Under the pieces are notes generated by a model. The model was not told the DNA's origin, ran no database searches, and saw only the letters and a program-made list of their open reading frames with translations. DNA of 49,025 nt, taken from DASZGL01 sp035938875. GTDB lineage: Bacteria > Chloroflexota > Dormibacteria > Aeolococcales > Aeolococcaceae. Of this stretch, positions 30,709-38,901 are shown piece by piece. The position numbers and the translations under genes are program-made. Position 1 is the first letter of the stretch; each line of letters starts with the position of its first letter. Where the stretch lies: NCBI GenBank assembly GCA_035938875.1, contig DASZGL010000064.1:1-49025 (forward strand), written 5' to 3'.

Positions 30709-32028
30709 ATGGTCCTTCCCGACAGCGCAGGCCGTACCGCCGCCGGGCATCTCAGTGTCGGCGGTTGTGACCTCGGCGAGCTGGCCGCACGCCATGGCAC
30801 ACCGCTGTATGTCTACTGCGAGGCGACCATCCGCAACCGGCTTCGCGCCTATCGGGCGGGGCTCGACGCGTGGCCCGCTGGTGGTGACGTGCTCTACGCC
30901 GCGAAGGCATACCTCAGCCCGGCGCTGGTGCGCATCCTCGTCGAGGAGGACTGCGGCGTCGACGTCGTCAGCGGTGGCGAGCTCGAGGTGGCGCTGCGCT
31001 GCGGGCTCGACCCGCGTCGTGTCAGCTTTCCCGGGAACAACAAGGACGCAGGCGAGGTGGCCGCCGCGGCCCATGCGGGCGTCGGCCACCTGGTCATCGA
31101 CTCCGAGCGCGAGCTCGACCTGGTCAATGGCGCCGCCACGGACACCCGGGTTCGGGGACTTCTCCGGCTCTCTCCCGGAGTGAAGCCGGACACGCACGAC
31201 TACATCAGCACGGGGCAGCTGGACAGCAAGTTCGGTTTCGGCATCGAGACCGGGCAGGCGATGGCAGCGCTGGACAAGGCGCTGACCATCGCCAACCTCG
31301 AGCTGCGCGGCGTGCACATGCACATCGGCTCGCAGATCTTCAACCTGGGCAGCTACCCGGAAGCTGTCAACGTCGTCGCCGACTTCCTCGTCGAGGCGCG
31401 GCGCAAGCACGGTTTCGTCGCCCAGACCTTCAGCGCGGGAGGCGGACTCGGCATCGCCTACACCGACGACGACGAACCCCCAACCGTCAGCGAGTTTATG
31501 CGAGTAGTGACGGAATCTGTCGGGCGTGCCTTTGCGGCGCGTGACCTGCCGCTGCCCACGCTGCTGGTGGAACCCGGTCGCAGCGTGGTCGGCTCGGCGG
31601 GCGTCGCGCTGTACAGTGTTGGTGCGCGCAAGGAGATTCCCGGCGTGCGCACCTATGTCGCCGTTGACGGTGGCATGGGGGACAACATCCGACCCAAGCT
31701 CTATGGCGCGCGCTACCAGCCGATCCTGGTACGTGCGCCGGATTCACCGGGCGAGGAAGTTATAACCATAGCTGGCCGTTACTGCGAATCGACCGACATC
31801 CTGGTGCGCGACTGCAGCCTCCCCACACTGCGCGAGGGAGACATCATCGCCGTGCCGGCGGCCGGCGCCTACAGCCTGGCGATGGCGTCGAACTACAACG
31901 CCAGCCCACGTCCTGCGGTGGTCTTCGTCAGCGGCGGAGAGGCGCGTGTCGTGCGTCGCCGCGAGACCATCGACGATCTGCTGCGCAGCGAGGTGATGGA
32001 CGGAGTGCATTCGCCAGCCGCGTCCTAG
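30709..32028 (+). CDS. lysA: Diaminopimelate decarboxylase
   Basis: The PLP enzyme for the last step of lysine synthesis (meso-diaminopimelate to lysine). 439 aa. The PLP lysine is Lys66 in VLYAAKAYLS. Further motifs: GVDVVSGGELEVAL, VSFPGNNKD, LKPD-like VKPDTHDYISTGQLDSKFGFG, RGVHMHIGSQIF, SAGGGLGIAYTDDDEP, VEPGRSVVGSAGV, and the active-site GRYCESTDILVRDC. Fold-type III decarboxylase with a normal length for LysA. Alone in its unit apart from the downstream anchored protein. Confidence 0.96.
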   Translation: MVLPDSAGRTAAGHLSVGGCDLGELAARHGTPLYVYCEATIRNRLRAYRAGLDAWPAGGDVLYAAKAYLSPALVRILVEEDCGVDVVSGGELEVALRCGLDPRRVSFPGNNKDAGEVAAAAHAGVGHLVIDSERELDLVNGAATDTRVRGLLRLSPGVKPDTHDYISTGQLDSKFGFGIETGQAMAALDKALTIANLELRGVHMHIGSQIFNLGSYPEAVNVVADFLVEARRKHGFVAQTFSAGGGLGIAYTDDDEPPTVSEFMRVVTESVGRAFAARDLPLPTLLVEPGRSVVGSAGVALYSVGARKEIPGVRTYVAVDGGMGDNIRPKLYGARYQPILVRAPDSPGEEVITIAGRYCESTDILVRDCSLPTLREGDIIAVPAAGAYSLAMASNYNASPRPAVVFVSGGEARVVRRRETIDDLLRSEVMDGVHSPAAS

Positions 32029-32075
32029 TGCTGTCGCAGGGCCGTCGCCAGATCGGCGCTAAGGTGGAGTCATCG

Positions 32076-33494
32076 ATGGACACCGACTCGACGGCGGGCA
32101 GCGAGCCCCAGGGCGATCCTGGGCAGCCGCCGTACCGGCTGCCCCCGCCTCTGCGGCGCAACGTCCGCTCGATGCCCGTGGCGGAGACGGCGCCGCGCGT
32201 GCCTGCCGCGCTACGAGCGTTCAACCGCGGCACCCCGAGCGTGCTGCGCACGCCAGCAGCAGCACCACCGTCTCCATCGGCGCCGGTCGCGGCGCCACCG
32301 CCGGCTGCCCAGCCGGCGCCCCCACCGCCAGCCGCACAAGAAGCGGTGAGCGCCCCCGCGCCCGCTCGCCAAGCGTTGACCGCACCTCCCGCAACGCAGC
32401 CGATGCCGCCGGTGACGCGAGAAGCAGCGCCACCCGCTCCACCGCCACTACCGGTGGCGCGGCCCGAGCCATCGATGATCCCGAAAGGCGTCGCCGTGCC
32501 AGTGGTCACACCCGCGCCGCTCGCGAGTCCTCTTCAACGCCCGGCGCGGCCAGCCACCCCCCGGCCCCTGGCCTCCTCCCCTTCGGAGCTTCGCGCCGCG
32601 TCGGTCGGGGCGCTGCAGTTGGACATCGATGCTGCGCGGGCGGAGCGCGTTCCCCTGTCCGGTGTCCTGTCCCGCCACTGGACCAACGCCGTCGCGCTTC
32701 TCGCTGTGGCCGCACTGGTCATCGGTGCCATCGCCTTCATCCGCGCGCGTTCCAGCGCCGGTGTGCATACGACCCCGGCGGGCTCCGAAATCGCCGCGCT
32801 GATCGACCAGGCGCGGCAGCAGGCGGCTGCGGGCGACGCCGTCGACGCCGCCACCAAGCTGGAGAAGCGCGCCGACAGCGCCAGCGGGGCTGACCGCCTC
32901 CAGCTGCGCGAGGCGGCGGCATCGCTGCTGCTCAACGCCTCGGGCGCGGCCCTGCAAGCGGGAGATCCCCTGACCTCTCTGGACGACCTGGAGAAGGCGG
33001 TCGTTCTCGCCGACACCCAGGGAGCGGTGCAGGCGCGTCTTGCCCTGCCAACGGCGCGGGTGACCGCGGCGAGGTACCTCGTCAACAAGGACACGGCAAC
33101 CGGCCAGGCTGCCGACCTGCTTCGCCAGACCATCGCCGACGCGCCGCTCTCGAGTGCCGCGACCGCGGCGCGAGACCTCCTCGCCGCGCCCGTCAAGGTC
33201 CGCGGCCAGCTCACCCTCGCGGGCCAGCCCGGTGCTGGGCTTCGCGTGGTGCTTCTCCCGGTGTCGCCATCGAGCGTCTCGGCAGCCAGTCCCGAGCCGG
33301 CGACCCTGATCCCCGCGGCCACCGGGCGCAGCGACGCGGCCGGCGCCTTCGACCTTGGCGCGGTCGCACCGAGCAGCTACATCTTCGGTTTTCTCGACAA
33401 CGCCGGCCAGCTTCACCGAGCGCCAGGTCGCACCGCGCTCGTCACCCTGGCTCCGGCGCAGCTCAACGGGCTCACCGAGGCCATCCCCTCCTGA
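32076..33494 (+). CDS. Single-pass membrane protein with Pro-rich cytoplasmic arm
   Basis: 472 aa. Residues about 1-205 are a Pro/Ala-rich, low-complexity arm. One transmembrane helix (TNAVALLAVAALVIGAIAFIRA, shown from about 208; Arg after it) follows. The outer part is helical with a TPR-like look (AALIDQARQQAAAGDAVDAATKLEK... SLDDLEKAVVLADTQGAVQARLAL) and ends in a carboxypeptidase-regulatory-like beta domain (VRGQLTLAGQPGAGLRVVLL... GRSDAAGAFDLGAVAPSSYIF). ATG 32076 has GGTGGAG 7 bases upstream and TAAGGT as a possible -10; GTG 32028, overlapping the lysA stop, is the alternative. Family not recognised. Confidence 0.65.
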   Translation: MDTDSTAGSEPQGDPGQPPYRLPPPLRRNVRSMPVAETAPRVPAALRAFNRGTPSVLRTPAAAPPSPSAPVAAPPPAAQPAPPPPAAQEAVSAPAPARQALTAPPATQPMPPVTREAAPPAPPPLPVARPEPSMIPKGVAVPVVTPAPLASPLQRPARPATPRPLASSPSELRAASVGALQLDIDAARAERVPLSGVLSRHWTNAVALLAVAALVIGAIAFIRARSSAGVHTTPAGSEIAALIDQARQQAAAGDAVDAATKLEKRADSASGADRLQLREAAASLLLNASGAALQAGDPLTSLDDLEKAVVLADTQGAVQARLALPTARVTAARYLVNKDTATGQAADLLRQTIADAPLSSAATAARDLLAAPVKVRGQLTLAGQPGAGLRVVLLPVSPSSVSAASPEPATLIPAATGRSDAAGAFDLGAVAPSSYIFGFLDNAGQLHRAPGRTALVTLAPAQLNGLTEAIPS

Positions 33495-33501
33495 CCGCCG
33501 T

Positions 33502-33876
33502 CTACAGCGGCTCGCGGCCGCCGAAGCCGGCGTCGCGGTCGTGCCAGTGAGCCACGGACTCCTCGTCGATGCGCCAGCACAGGTAGACAGGATGGCCTTC
33601 ACGCTCAGCGGGGAAGTCGATGAGGCCGGTGGAGGGGTCGCGCACGACGATGCCGAGTTCCTCGATGTCGGCGATCAGCCGGGCCAGCTCGTCGCCGACC
33701 TGGAGCATCTCCCGCGCGGTATCCCCACCGCCGTTGCCGCCGACGACGGCGCGCAGGTGACGGCGCCGTTCCTCGTCGCCGGCGACCCGTGCCGCCTGGC
33801 GAAGCTGCTCAAGGAGCGGACGGAGCTGAGGAATCAGCTGGTTGGCCTGGTCCTGGGTGAAGAGCCGCTCGGCCAC
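33502..33876 (-). CDS. DUF2203 family protein
   Basis: 124 aa. RLFTQDQANQLIPQLRPLLEQLRQAAR, a helical middle (REMLQVGDELARLIADIEELGIVVRDPSTGLIDFPAEREGHPVYLCWRIDEE) and the end SVAHWHDRDAGFGGREPL are the hallmarks of DUF2203, small cytoplasmic proteins of unknown function widespread in Gram-positive-like phyla. The C-terminal HWHD is a possible metal site. GTG 33876 follows TAGGCT by 7 bases. It is convergent with the membrane protein gene, 7 bases apart. Confidence 0.85.
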   Translation of the reverse strand: MAERLFTQDQANQLIPQLRPLLEQLRQAARVAGDEERRRHLRAVVGGNGGGDTAREMLQVGDELARLIADIEELGIVVRDPSTGLIDFPAEREGHPVYLCWRIDEESVAHWHDRDAGFGGREPL

Positions 33877-33883
33877 GGCTCGA

Positions 33884-33889
33884 AGCCTA
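33884..33889 (-). promoter_or_regulatory. -10 box TAGGCT of the DUF2203 gene
   Basis: TAGGCT on the minus strand lies 7 bases before GTG 33876; leaderless layout. Confidence 0.45.
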
Positions 33890-33942
33890 GTCCAGGGAAC
33901 CGTCGTGGCGGTGAGATCGCGTGGTTGCGGACACTGCCGCGA

Positions 33943-34674
33943 TCAGGGCGTCGGCACGCTGATGCGCAGCACCTCGGTGCCTCGCGGGTAGTCGGTGTTG
34001 CCGGGCGCTTCGCGCGTCGTGGCCACGGCGGCGTACTGGCTGACGTCGGCGTTCATTGCGGCCGTCCAGTGCTTGCCGTCGGGCGTCGGCGTCAGGAAGG
34101 CCGCGGCTGTCGGCGAGCCGTCCGGCCGGATCAGCCACACCTCGTACATCGCCGTCGGGCGGCCGTTGACCGTCTCGATCGGCGTGAGGCCGTCGACGCT
34201 GAGCACCGCCTGGCGAGCGTCGGGGACGTAGGTCAACGTCGCGCAGGCGCCAGGGGCGGCGGTCAGCCCGCAGCTGCGCGCGATGAGCGTGGCGTCGCCC
34301 GGACCGCGGCGCAGCAGCACCGCGACCAGCGCTGCTGCCGCCACCGCCGCCAGGGCCGCACCGGCTCCGGCCACCGTGAGGCCGCGCCCGCTGGGGACCA
34401 CCGACCACAAGCGCCGGTACCAGGGCTCGCCGGGCACCGGCTCGCCGGCCGCCTCGGCGTGAACCCGAGCCATGATGCGGCTGCGCAGCGCCGGCGGCGG
34501 CGTGACCAGGTCGACGCCCAGGGCGAGGAACTCCGCGGCCTGCACATAACGCGTGCCCTCGTGCCGGCAGCGGTCGCAGTCGACGAGGTGGCTGCGCAGC
34601 GGCAGCCGATCGTCGGCGTCGAGGGCGCCGACGGCGTAGGCGGCGAGCAGCAGATCGGCGTCGTCGCAGGTCAC
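33943..34674 (-). CDS. Anti-sigma factor, RskA family
   Basis: 243 aa. The cytoplasmic N-terminal zinc-binding anti-sigma motif H-x3-C-x2-C is in LRSHLVDCDRCRHEG (about 29-37), preceded by CDDADLLLAAYAVGALDADDR. One transmembrane helix (AGAGAALAAVAAAALVAVLL) spans about 118-140. The outer RskA domain has LIARSCGLTAAPGACATLTYVPDARQAVLSVDGLTPI and YEVWLIRPDGSPTAAAFLTPTPDGK. GTG 34674 overlaps the sigma factor stop, so sigma and anti-sigma are coupled. It holds the sigma factor inactive at the membrane until an envelope signal. Confidence 0.92.
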   Translation of the reverse strand: MTCDDADLLLAAYAVGALDADDRLPLRSHLVDCDRCRHEGTRYVQAAEFLALGVDLVTPPPALRSRIMARVHAEAAGEPVPGEPWYRRLWSVVPSGRGLTVAGAGAALAAVAAAALVAVLLRRGPGDATLIARSCGLTAAPGACATLTYVPDARQAVLSVDGLTPIETVNGRPTAMYEVWLIRPDGSPTAAAFLTPTPDGKHWTAAMNADVSQYAAVATTREAPGNTDYPRGTEVLRISVPTP

Positions 34675-35270
34675 GTCGTGTTCCAGCCGACGCCGTGCGT
34701 CTCGAGCGCTCCGCGAAGCTTGCGCAGCGCCATCCGGGTGCGACCCTTGACCGTCCCCAGGGGGACGCGCATCAAGTCGCTGATCTCGCTCTGCGAATAG
34801 CCCCCGTAATAGGCGAGCTCGATGGTCTGACGCTGCTCGGCGGGAAGGCCGCCGAGGGCGGTGCGGATCTGATCGCGCTCCAGCGCGTCGGCGACGATCT
34901 CCCAGGTGTCGGTCACCGCGGTCTCGGCGGTGGCCTTGTCCAGGGTGAGATCGAAGCGTGCCCGTCCGCTTCGCCCGCGAAGCCGGTCGAGCGCGCGGTG
35001 ATGGACGATGGAGCACAGCCAGGTGCGCAGGCTGCCCCGCGATGCCTCGAATGTCGACGAGCGGCGCCACACCGAGAGGAACGCGTCCTGGACCACGTCC
35101 TCGGCGGCGGCGCCGTCGCCGAGCACCCTGAAGGCGAGGGAATAGGCAAGCCGCCCGTACCTCTCGTACAGCATGTCGATCGCCTGGGGGTTCCCTTCGG
35201 CGAGCAGGGAGACGACCTGTTCGTCAGTCGAGGTCACGGAGATGGCTGGACCACGGGTCTCCTCGGTCAC
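34671..35270 (-). CDS. ECF sigma factor, SigK-like
   Basis: 199 aa extracytoplasmic-function sigma factor. Region 2: MLYERYGRLAYSLAFRVLGDGAAAEDVVQDAFLSVWRRS, then SRGSLRTWLCSIVHHRALDRLR. Region 4: ALGGLPAEQRQTIELAYYGGYSQSEISDLMRVPLGTVKGRTRMALRKLR. Genetic context with RskA supports regulation by membrane-held anti-sigma. A cupredoxin lipoprotein gene lies 55 bases upstream on the same strand, suggesting a copper- or redox-related signal or target (inference). Confidence 0.94.
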   Translation of the reverse strand: MTEETRGPAISVTSTDEQVVSLLAEGNPQAIDMLYERYGRLAYSLAFRVLGDGAAAEDVVQDAFLSVWRRSSTFEASRGSLRTWLCSIVHHRALDRLRGRSGRARFDLTLDKATAETAVTDTWEIVADALERDQIRTALGGLPAEQRQTIELAYYGGYSQSEISDLMRVPLGTVKGRTRMALRKLRGALETHGVGWNTT

Positions 35271-35325
35271 TGCGGATACGCTGTTGCTGCGGCGAACGGA
35301 TCACACATCTCGCCGGCAGCGCCAG

Positions 35326-36300
35326 TCAGCGCACGGTGAGGCTGCCGTTCATCCCCGGGTGGATTGTGCAGTGATACGAGTAGGTTCCCGCCACGGTGAA
35401 TTTCACCTGGTACTTGTCGCCGACGTTCATGGTGTTGGAGGAGAGCGCGGCGTAGTCGTCGAAGATGACGTTGTGCTGCTCGGTGCCGGCGTTGTCCCAC
35501 TCGATGACGTCGCCGGTCTTAATGCTCGCGTCCGCCGGCGTGAACACCGCCGGACTGTCGGTCTCCTTGACCGTGGTGGCTGCCGCCTGGCTGCTGACCA
35601 CCTCGCCGGGCGGAGGCGGCGGGGTGAAGACAGGGCGCGCACCCGGAGTGGCGCCGGCGGCAACCGGCGCCAGGGTGGGGATGGTCGACCCCGCCAGCGT
35701 GCTGCCGAGGGTGGCAAGCCGGTTCGCCCGGCTCACCGAGTCGACCTGGCCGAGGACGATGCCCACCTCGACGACGGCGTCGCCGTATTGCAATGACAGA
35801 AGCGACGTCGAGGTGCTCTCGAGCAGCTGCGCGGGGCCGAGGACCGCACCACCTTCGGCCACCGCTGACAGCGCGGTTTTGGGCAGCACGGTGACGATGA
35901 CCTGGCCGCCGTCCAGCGCCTGGTACGTGCAGACGCCGGCGTTGACCGTCTTCTGGCCGGCGGTGACCGCACGCGCGGCGTAGGTCGGCGGCAGCACGGT
36001 GATCGTCGCAGCCGGTGTCGGCGACGGCGTCGGCACCGGTGTCGCTCCAGGACTCGTGGCAGGCGTGACGCTCGGGCTGCCCCCGGGTGCCGGACTCGGT
36101 GCCGGGGTCGCCGCCGGCGCCGCGAGGGCGTTGGCGACGTCGCTGTCGAAGAGCAGCGTGCAGGGGTCGGGGTGGATCCTCGCCGTGCTCGCCGTCTTGT
36201 CGGGACTGATCTCGGCGCCGCCGCAGGCAACGACGAGCACGACCACGCCTCCAAGCAGGGGAAGCAGCGCGCGTCGCCGGTGGTGATCGCGAGCACTCAC
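35326..36300 (-). CDS. Lipoprotein with C-terminal cupredoxin (blue copper) domain
   Basis: 324 aa. Signal MSARDHHRRRALLPLLGG followed by VVVLVVACGG gives lipobox VVAC. A middle domain (DPCTLLFDSDVANAL... AGVCTYQALDGGQVIVTVLPKT) with two cysteines resembles DUF3558-type lipoprotein domains, split by a Pro/Thr-rich insert. The last 85 residues are a plastocyanin-like fold: His in TEQHNVIFDDY, and Cys, His, Met in YSYHCTIHPGMNGSLTV, a complete type 1 copper site. Extracellular electron carrier or copper sensor. TAGCAT 10 bases before GTG 36300 may be the -10. First gene of the cluster with the ECF sigma and RskA. Confidence 0.85.
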   Translation of the reverse strand: MSARDHHRRRALLPLLGGVVVLVVACGGAEISPDKTASTARIHPDPCTLLFDSDVANALAAPAATPAPSPAPGGSPSVTPATSPGATPVPTPSPTPAATITVLPPTYAARAVTAGQKTVNAGVCTYQALDGGQVIVTVLPKTALSAVAEGGAVLGPAQLLESTSTSLLSLQYGDAVVEVGIVLGQVDSVSRANRLATLGSTLAGSTIPTLAPVAAGATPGARPVFTPPPPPGEVVSSQAAATTVKETDSPAVFTPADASIKTGDVIEWDNAGTEQHNVIFDDYAALSSNTMNVGDKYQVKFTVAGTYSYHCTIHPGMNGSLTVR

Positions 36301-36319
36301 GGAGTGCAGGATGCTACCA

Positions 36320-36396
36320 AGGGGGTGAGGCCGATCCGGGCTCGTTGACGGGCTGACTGAGCCCGGCCGTCAAGTCACAGGGGGGAGCGTCCCCCC
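36320..36396 (+). repeat. Multi-hairpin intergenic element, copy D (5'-truncated)
   Basis: Lacks H0 and H1. H2 is enlarged: CCGGGCTC pairs with GAGCCCGG across an inserted short stretch (about 36335-36368). H3 GGGGGG/CCCCCC with loop AGCGT is at 36380-36396, two bases from the sufT stop. It lies between the 3' end of the SUF operon and the start of the cupredoxin gene, both on the minus strand, so it likely separates two transcription units. Confidence 0.75.
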
Positions 36397-36397
36397 T

Positions 36398-36826
36398 CTA
36401 ATAAATCCCCAGTTCGAGCTGGGCCTCTTCCGAGGCCATGGTGCGTGGGTCCCAGGGAGGCTGCCACACCAGGTTCACCTTGACGTCGCTCACGCCGGGC
36501 AGACCTGCGCAGACCGCATGAGCCTGGCTCTGGATGATGTTGCCCATCGGACAGTAGGGCGACGTCAGCGTCATGTCGACGCTGAGCACCCCCTTGTCGT
36601 CGAGGGACGTGTCGTACACCAGGCCGAGGTTGACGATGTCGATGCCGATCTCCGGGTCGAAAACCTGGCTGAGCGCGTCGAGGATCATCTCGCTGCTGGC
36701 ACGCTCGCCGAACGGTCCACCGGTCACCGCTGTCGACACCGTGGGGACGGCGTCGCTCACGTCGGGGGGATCCGCCGCGGCGACGATGTTGGGATCGTCG
36801 TCGGCTGACATCTCGCGCATGGTCAT
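36398..36826 (-). CDS. sufT: SufT / MIP18-family Fe-S assembly protein
   Basis: 142 aa with a low-complexity acidic N-terminal arm of about 40 residues. The MIP18 (DUF59/PaaD) core begins ILDALSQVFDPEIGIDIVNLGLVYD and contains MTLTSPYCPMGNIIQSQAHAV with the conserved reactive Cys, then VKVNLVWQPPWDPRTMASEEAQLELG. SufT-like proteins assist Fe-S cluster maturation. ATG 36826 overlaps the sufU stop (ATGA). It is the last gene of the SUF operon, ending against copy D of the hairpin element. Confidence 0.9.
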   Translation of the reverse strand: MTMREMSADDDPNIVAAADPPDVSDAVPTVSTAVTGGPFGERASSEMILDALSQVFDPEIGIDIVNLGLVYDTSLDDKGVLSVDMTLTSPYCPMGNIIQSQAHAVCAGLPGVSDVKVNLVWQPPWDPRTMASEEAQLELGIY

Positions 36827-37290
36827 GCCTCTGGACCCTCCTCGGTGGTCACCGTGCCACCACCCCGTTCCAGTCCTTCGCGCAGCGCATTCCACGGGAG
36901 CACCGCGCACTTGACTCGAACGGGGATGCGGGCAACGCCCTGCAGCGCCTCGAGGTCACCGAGACCGTCGCTGCTGCCGCCGTCCAGCATCATCGTGCGG
37001 AACCTGCGGATCATCTCGGTGGCGTGGTCGACACTCTGCCCGGCCACGTCCTCGCACATCATGCTCGCTGACGCGCGGCTGATCGAACAGCCGTGTCCGG
37101 TGAATGCGATGTCGGCGATGGCGCCCTCGCTGACGCGCATGCTGAGCAGCACCTCGTCGCCGCACAGCGGGTTGTTGCCTTCGACGACGACGTCGGCCGG
37201 CTCGACCCGGCCGAGGTGGCGAGGACTACGCCAGTGGTCGAGGATGATCTCGCGGTAGAGCTCGTCTTCGACCCGATTTCCGACTGCCAT
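36823..37290 (-). CDS. sufU: SufU sulfur-transfer protein (IscU-like)
   Basis: 155 aa. Zinc-dependent sulfurtransferase that accepts persulfide from SufS. Cys43 and Asp45 (NPLCGDEV), Cys68 (GHGCSISRASASMM) and Cys128 (VKCAVLPW) are the four zinc/active-site ligands. The insertion between the second and third sites typical of SufU compared with IscU is present. ATG 37290 is set by TACAAT 7 bases upstream, giving an internal promoter inside the operon. Confidence 0.94.
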   Translation of the reverse strand: MAVGNRVEDELYREIILDHWRSPRHLGRVEPADVVVEGNNPLCGDEVLLSMRVSEGAIADIAFTGHGCSISRASASMMCEDVAGQSVDHATEMIRRFRTMMLDGGSSDGLGDLEALQGVARIPVRVKCAVLPWNALREGLERGGGTVTTEEGPEA

Positions 37291-37297
37291 GGTCAGG

Positions 37298-37303
37298 ATT
37301 GTA
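37298..37303 (-). promoter_or_regulatory. Internal -10 box TACAAT before sufU
   Basis: TACAAT on the minus strand lies 7 bases before ATG 37290 in the 47-base sufS-sufU gap. It would allow sufU-sufT expression independent of the rrf2 promoter. Confidence 0.45.
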
Positions 37304-37337
37304 CCCAAGGTGGCCTGCCGCCCTTGGGCAGCCACTG

Positions 37338-38582
37338 CTAACCGAAGAGACGGCGGACGGCGTGGAGGCTCTCGCCGAGGGCGTCGACCTCGTCGTGGGT
37401 CGAATAGAGGTAGACCGAGGCTCGCGCCGTCGCCGGGACGCCGAGGCGGTGCATCAGCGGCTGGCAGCAATGATGTCCTGCCCTGATGGCCACGCCCTGA
37501 CGGTCGAGCACGGTGCCGATGTCGTGGGGATGGATGTCACCCATGGTGAAGCTCACCGTGCCGCCGCGGGCGGCGGAATCGCGCGGGCCGTGCACGGTGA
37601 CCCCGCCGACCTCGTCGAGCACGTCGACCAGGTGCCGGCTGAGCGCCAGCTCGTGCTCATGGATGCGGTCCTTGCCGGCGGCTTCGAGGTAGTCGCATGC
37701 GGCGGCAAGCCCGGCGACGCTGGCGACGTCAGGCGTACCCGCCTCGAACTTGTGCGGCACCTCGTTCCAGGTGGAGCGCCCCAGCTCGACCCGCAGGATC
37801 ATGCTGCCCCCGGCGAGGAACGGCGGCATGCGCTCGAGCAGCTCGGGGCGAGCCCAGAGCACCCCGACGCCCATCGGCCCGCACATCTTGTGGCCGCTGA
37901 AGGCGAGGAAGTCGACGTCGAGGCTGCGCACCGAAACCGGCATGTGAGGAACGCTCTGTGCCGCGTCGACGCACACCAGCGCGCCGCAGCGATGCGCCAT
38001 GGCGGTGATGGTGGCGATGTCGTTGATCGTTCCCAGCACGTTGCTCTGGTGCGTCACCGACACCAGCCGGGTGGGCTCCTGGAGCAGCTGCGCGGCCTGG
38101 TCCATGTCGAGCGTGCCGTCGTCGCGAACGGCGATGAAGGCGAGCTCGAGTCCGGCGCGTTCGGCGGCGAGCTGCCAGGGAACCAGGTTGCTGTGGTGCT
38201 CCATCTCGGTGAGCACGATGCGGTCACCCGGCGAGAGCAGCTCGCGCGCATACGACGCGGCGACGAGGTTGATCGCCTCGGTGGTGTTGCGCACGAAGAC
38301 GACGCCGCGTGGATCCGCGTCGATGAAGGCAGCCACGCGCCGGCGCGAGCCCTCGAAGAGGTCGGTTGCCTCGTTGGCCAGCGTGTGCACGCCGCGATGG
38401 ACGTTGGCGTTGCTGGTCCGGTAGTAGTGCTCCACGGCATCGAGCACCTGCACCGGCTTCTGCGCGGTGGCCGCCGAGTCGAGGTAGACCAGCGGATGAT
38501 CTCCAACCATGCGCGCCAGCACGGGGAAATCCTCGCGGATGCTTTGCACGTCAAACCTGGGTACGGTGATCGCCTCAGTCAT
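37338..38582 (-). CDS. sufS: Cysteine desulfurase SufS (group II)
   Basis: 414 aa PLP enzyme that takes sulfur from cysteine for cluster assembly. FPVLARMVGDHPLVYLDSAATAQKP, NVHRGVHTLANEAT, TEMEHHSNLVPWQ, PLP Lys232 in FLAFSGHKMCGPMGVGVLW, and the catalytic RAGHHCCQPLM with Cys372 (a second Cys is adjacent) mark group II. ATG 38582 overlaps the Rieske gene by 8 bases. A class I desulfurase is encoded separately at 43120. Confidence 0.96.
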   Translation of the reverse strand: MTEAITVPRFDVQSIREDFPVLARMVGDHPLVYLDSAATAQKPVQVLDAVEHYYRTSNANVHRGVHTLANEATDLFEGSRRRVAAFIDADPRGVVFVRNTTEAINLVAASYARELLSPGDRIVLTEMEHHSNLVPWQLAAERAGLELAFIAVRDDGTLDMDQAAQLLQEPTRLVSVTHQSNVLGTINDIATITAMAHRCGALVCVDAAQSVPHMPVSVRSLDVDFLAFSGHKMCGPMGVGVLWARPELLERMPPFLAGGSMILRVELGRSTWNEVPHKFEAGTPDVASVAGLAAACDYLEAAGKDRIHEHELALSRHLVDVLDEVGGVTVHGPRDSAARGGTVSFTMGDIHPHDIGTVLDRQGVAIRAGHHCCQPLMHRLGVPATARASVYLYSTHDEVDALGESLHAVRRLFG

Positions 38583-38901
38583 GGTTGAGCGCAACCTTGA
38601 TCAGGCCGTCCTCGACGACGACGTCGTGGACCCGCACCGGAATGACCGCGGGAAGGGACAGCGGCTCGCCGCTTCGCACGTCGAACGTCGAACCGTGCAA
38701 GGGGCATTCGATGGTGCATTCGTCGACGTCCAGCTCGCCCTCGCTGAGCGACGCCTCGGCGTGCGTGCAGGTGTCGTCGAGTGCGTGGAAGTCGCCGCCG
38801 ACATTGAACAGCGCCACGGGCACACCCTCGATGATCAGCCGCGCGGCGTGCCCCGGGGGGACATCCTCGACACGGGCGACCTCGACCAGCTGGGTGCTCA
38901 T
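38575..38901 (-). CDS. Rieske-type [2Fe-2S] ferredoxin within the SUF operon
   Basis: 108 aa, soluble. The Rieske ligands are complete: Cys45 and His47 in DDTCTHAEASL, Cys66 and His69 in IECPLHGSTFDVRSGEP. Small bacterial Rieske ferredoxins of this type serve as electron carriers for dioxygenases; here the gene sits between sufD and sufS with 4- and 8-base overlaps. It may supply electrons for cluster reduction during assembly, a reasonable but untested idea. Confidence 0.93.
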   Translation of the reverse strand: MSTQLVEVARVEDVPPGHAARLIIEGVPVALFNVGGDFHALDDTCTHAEASLSEGELDVDECTIECPLHGSTFDVRSGEPLSLPAVIPVRVHDVVVEDGLIKVALNHD

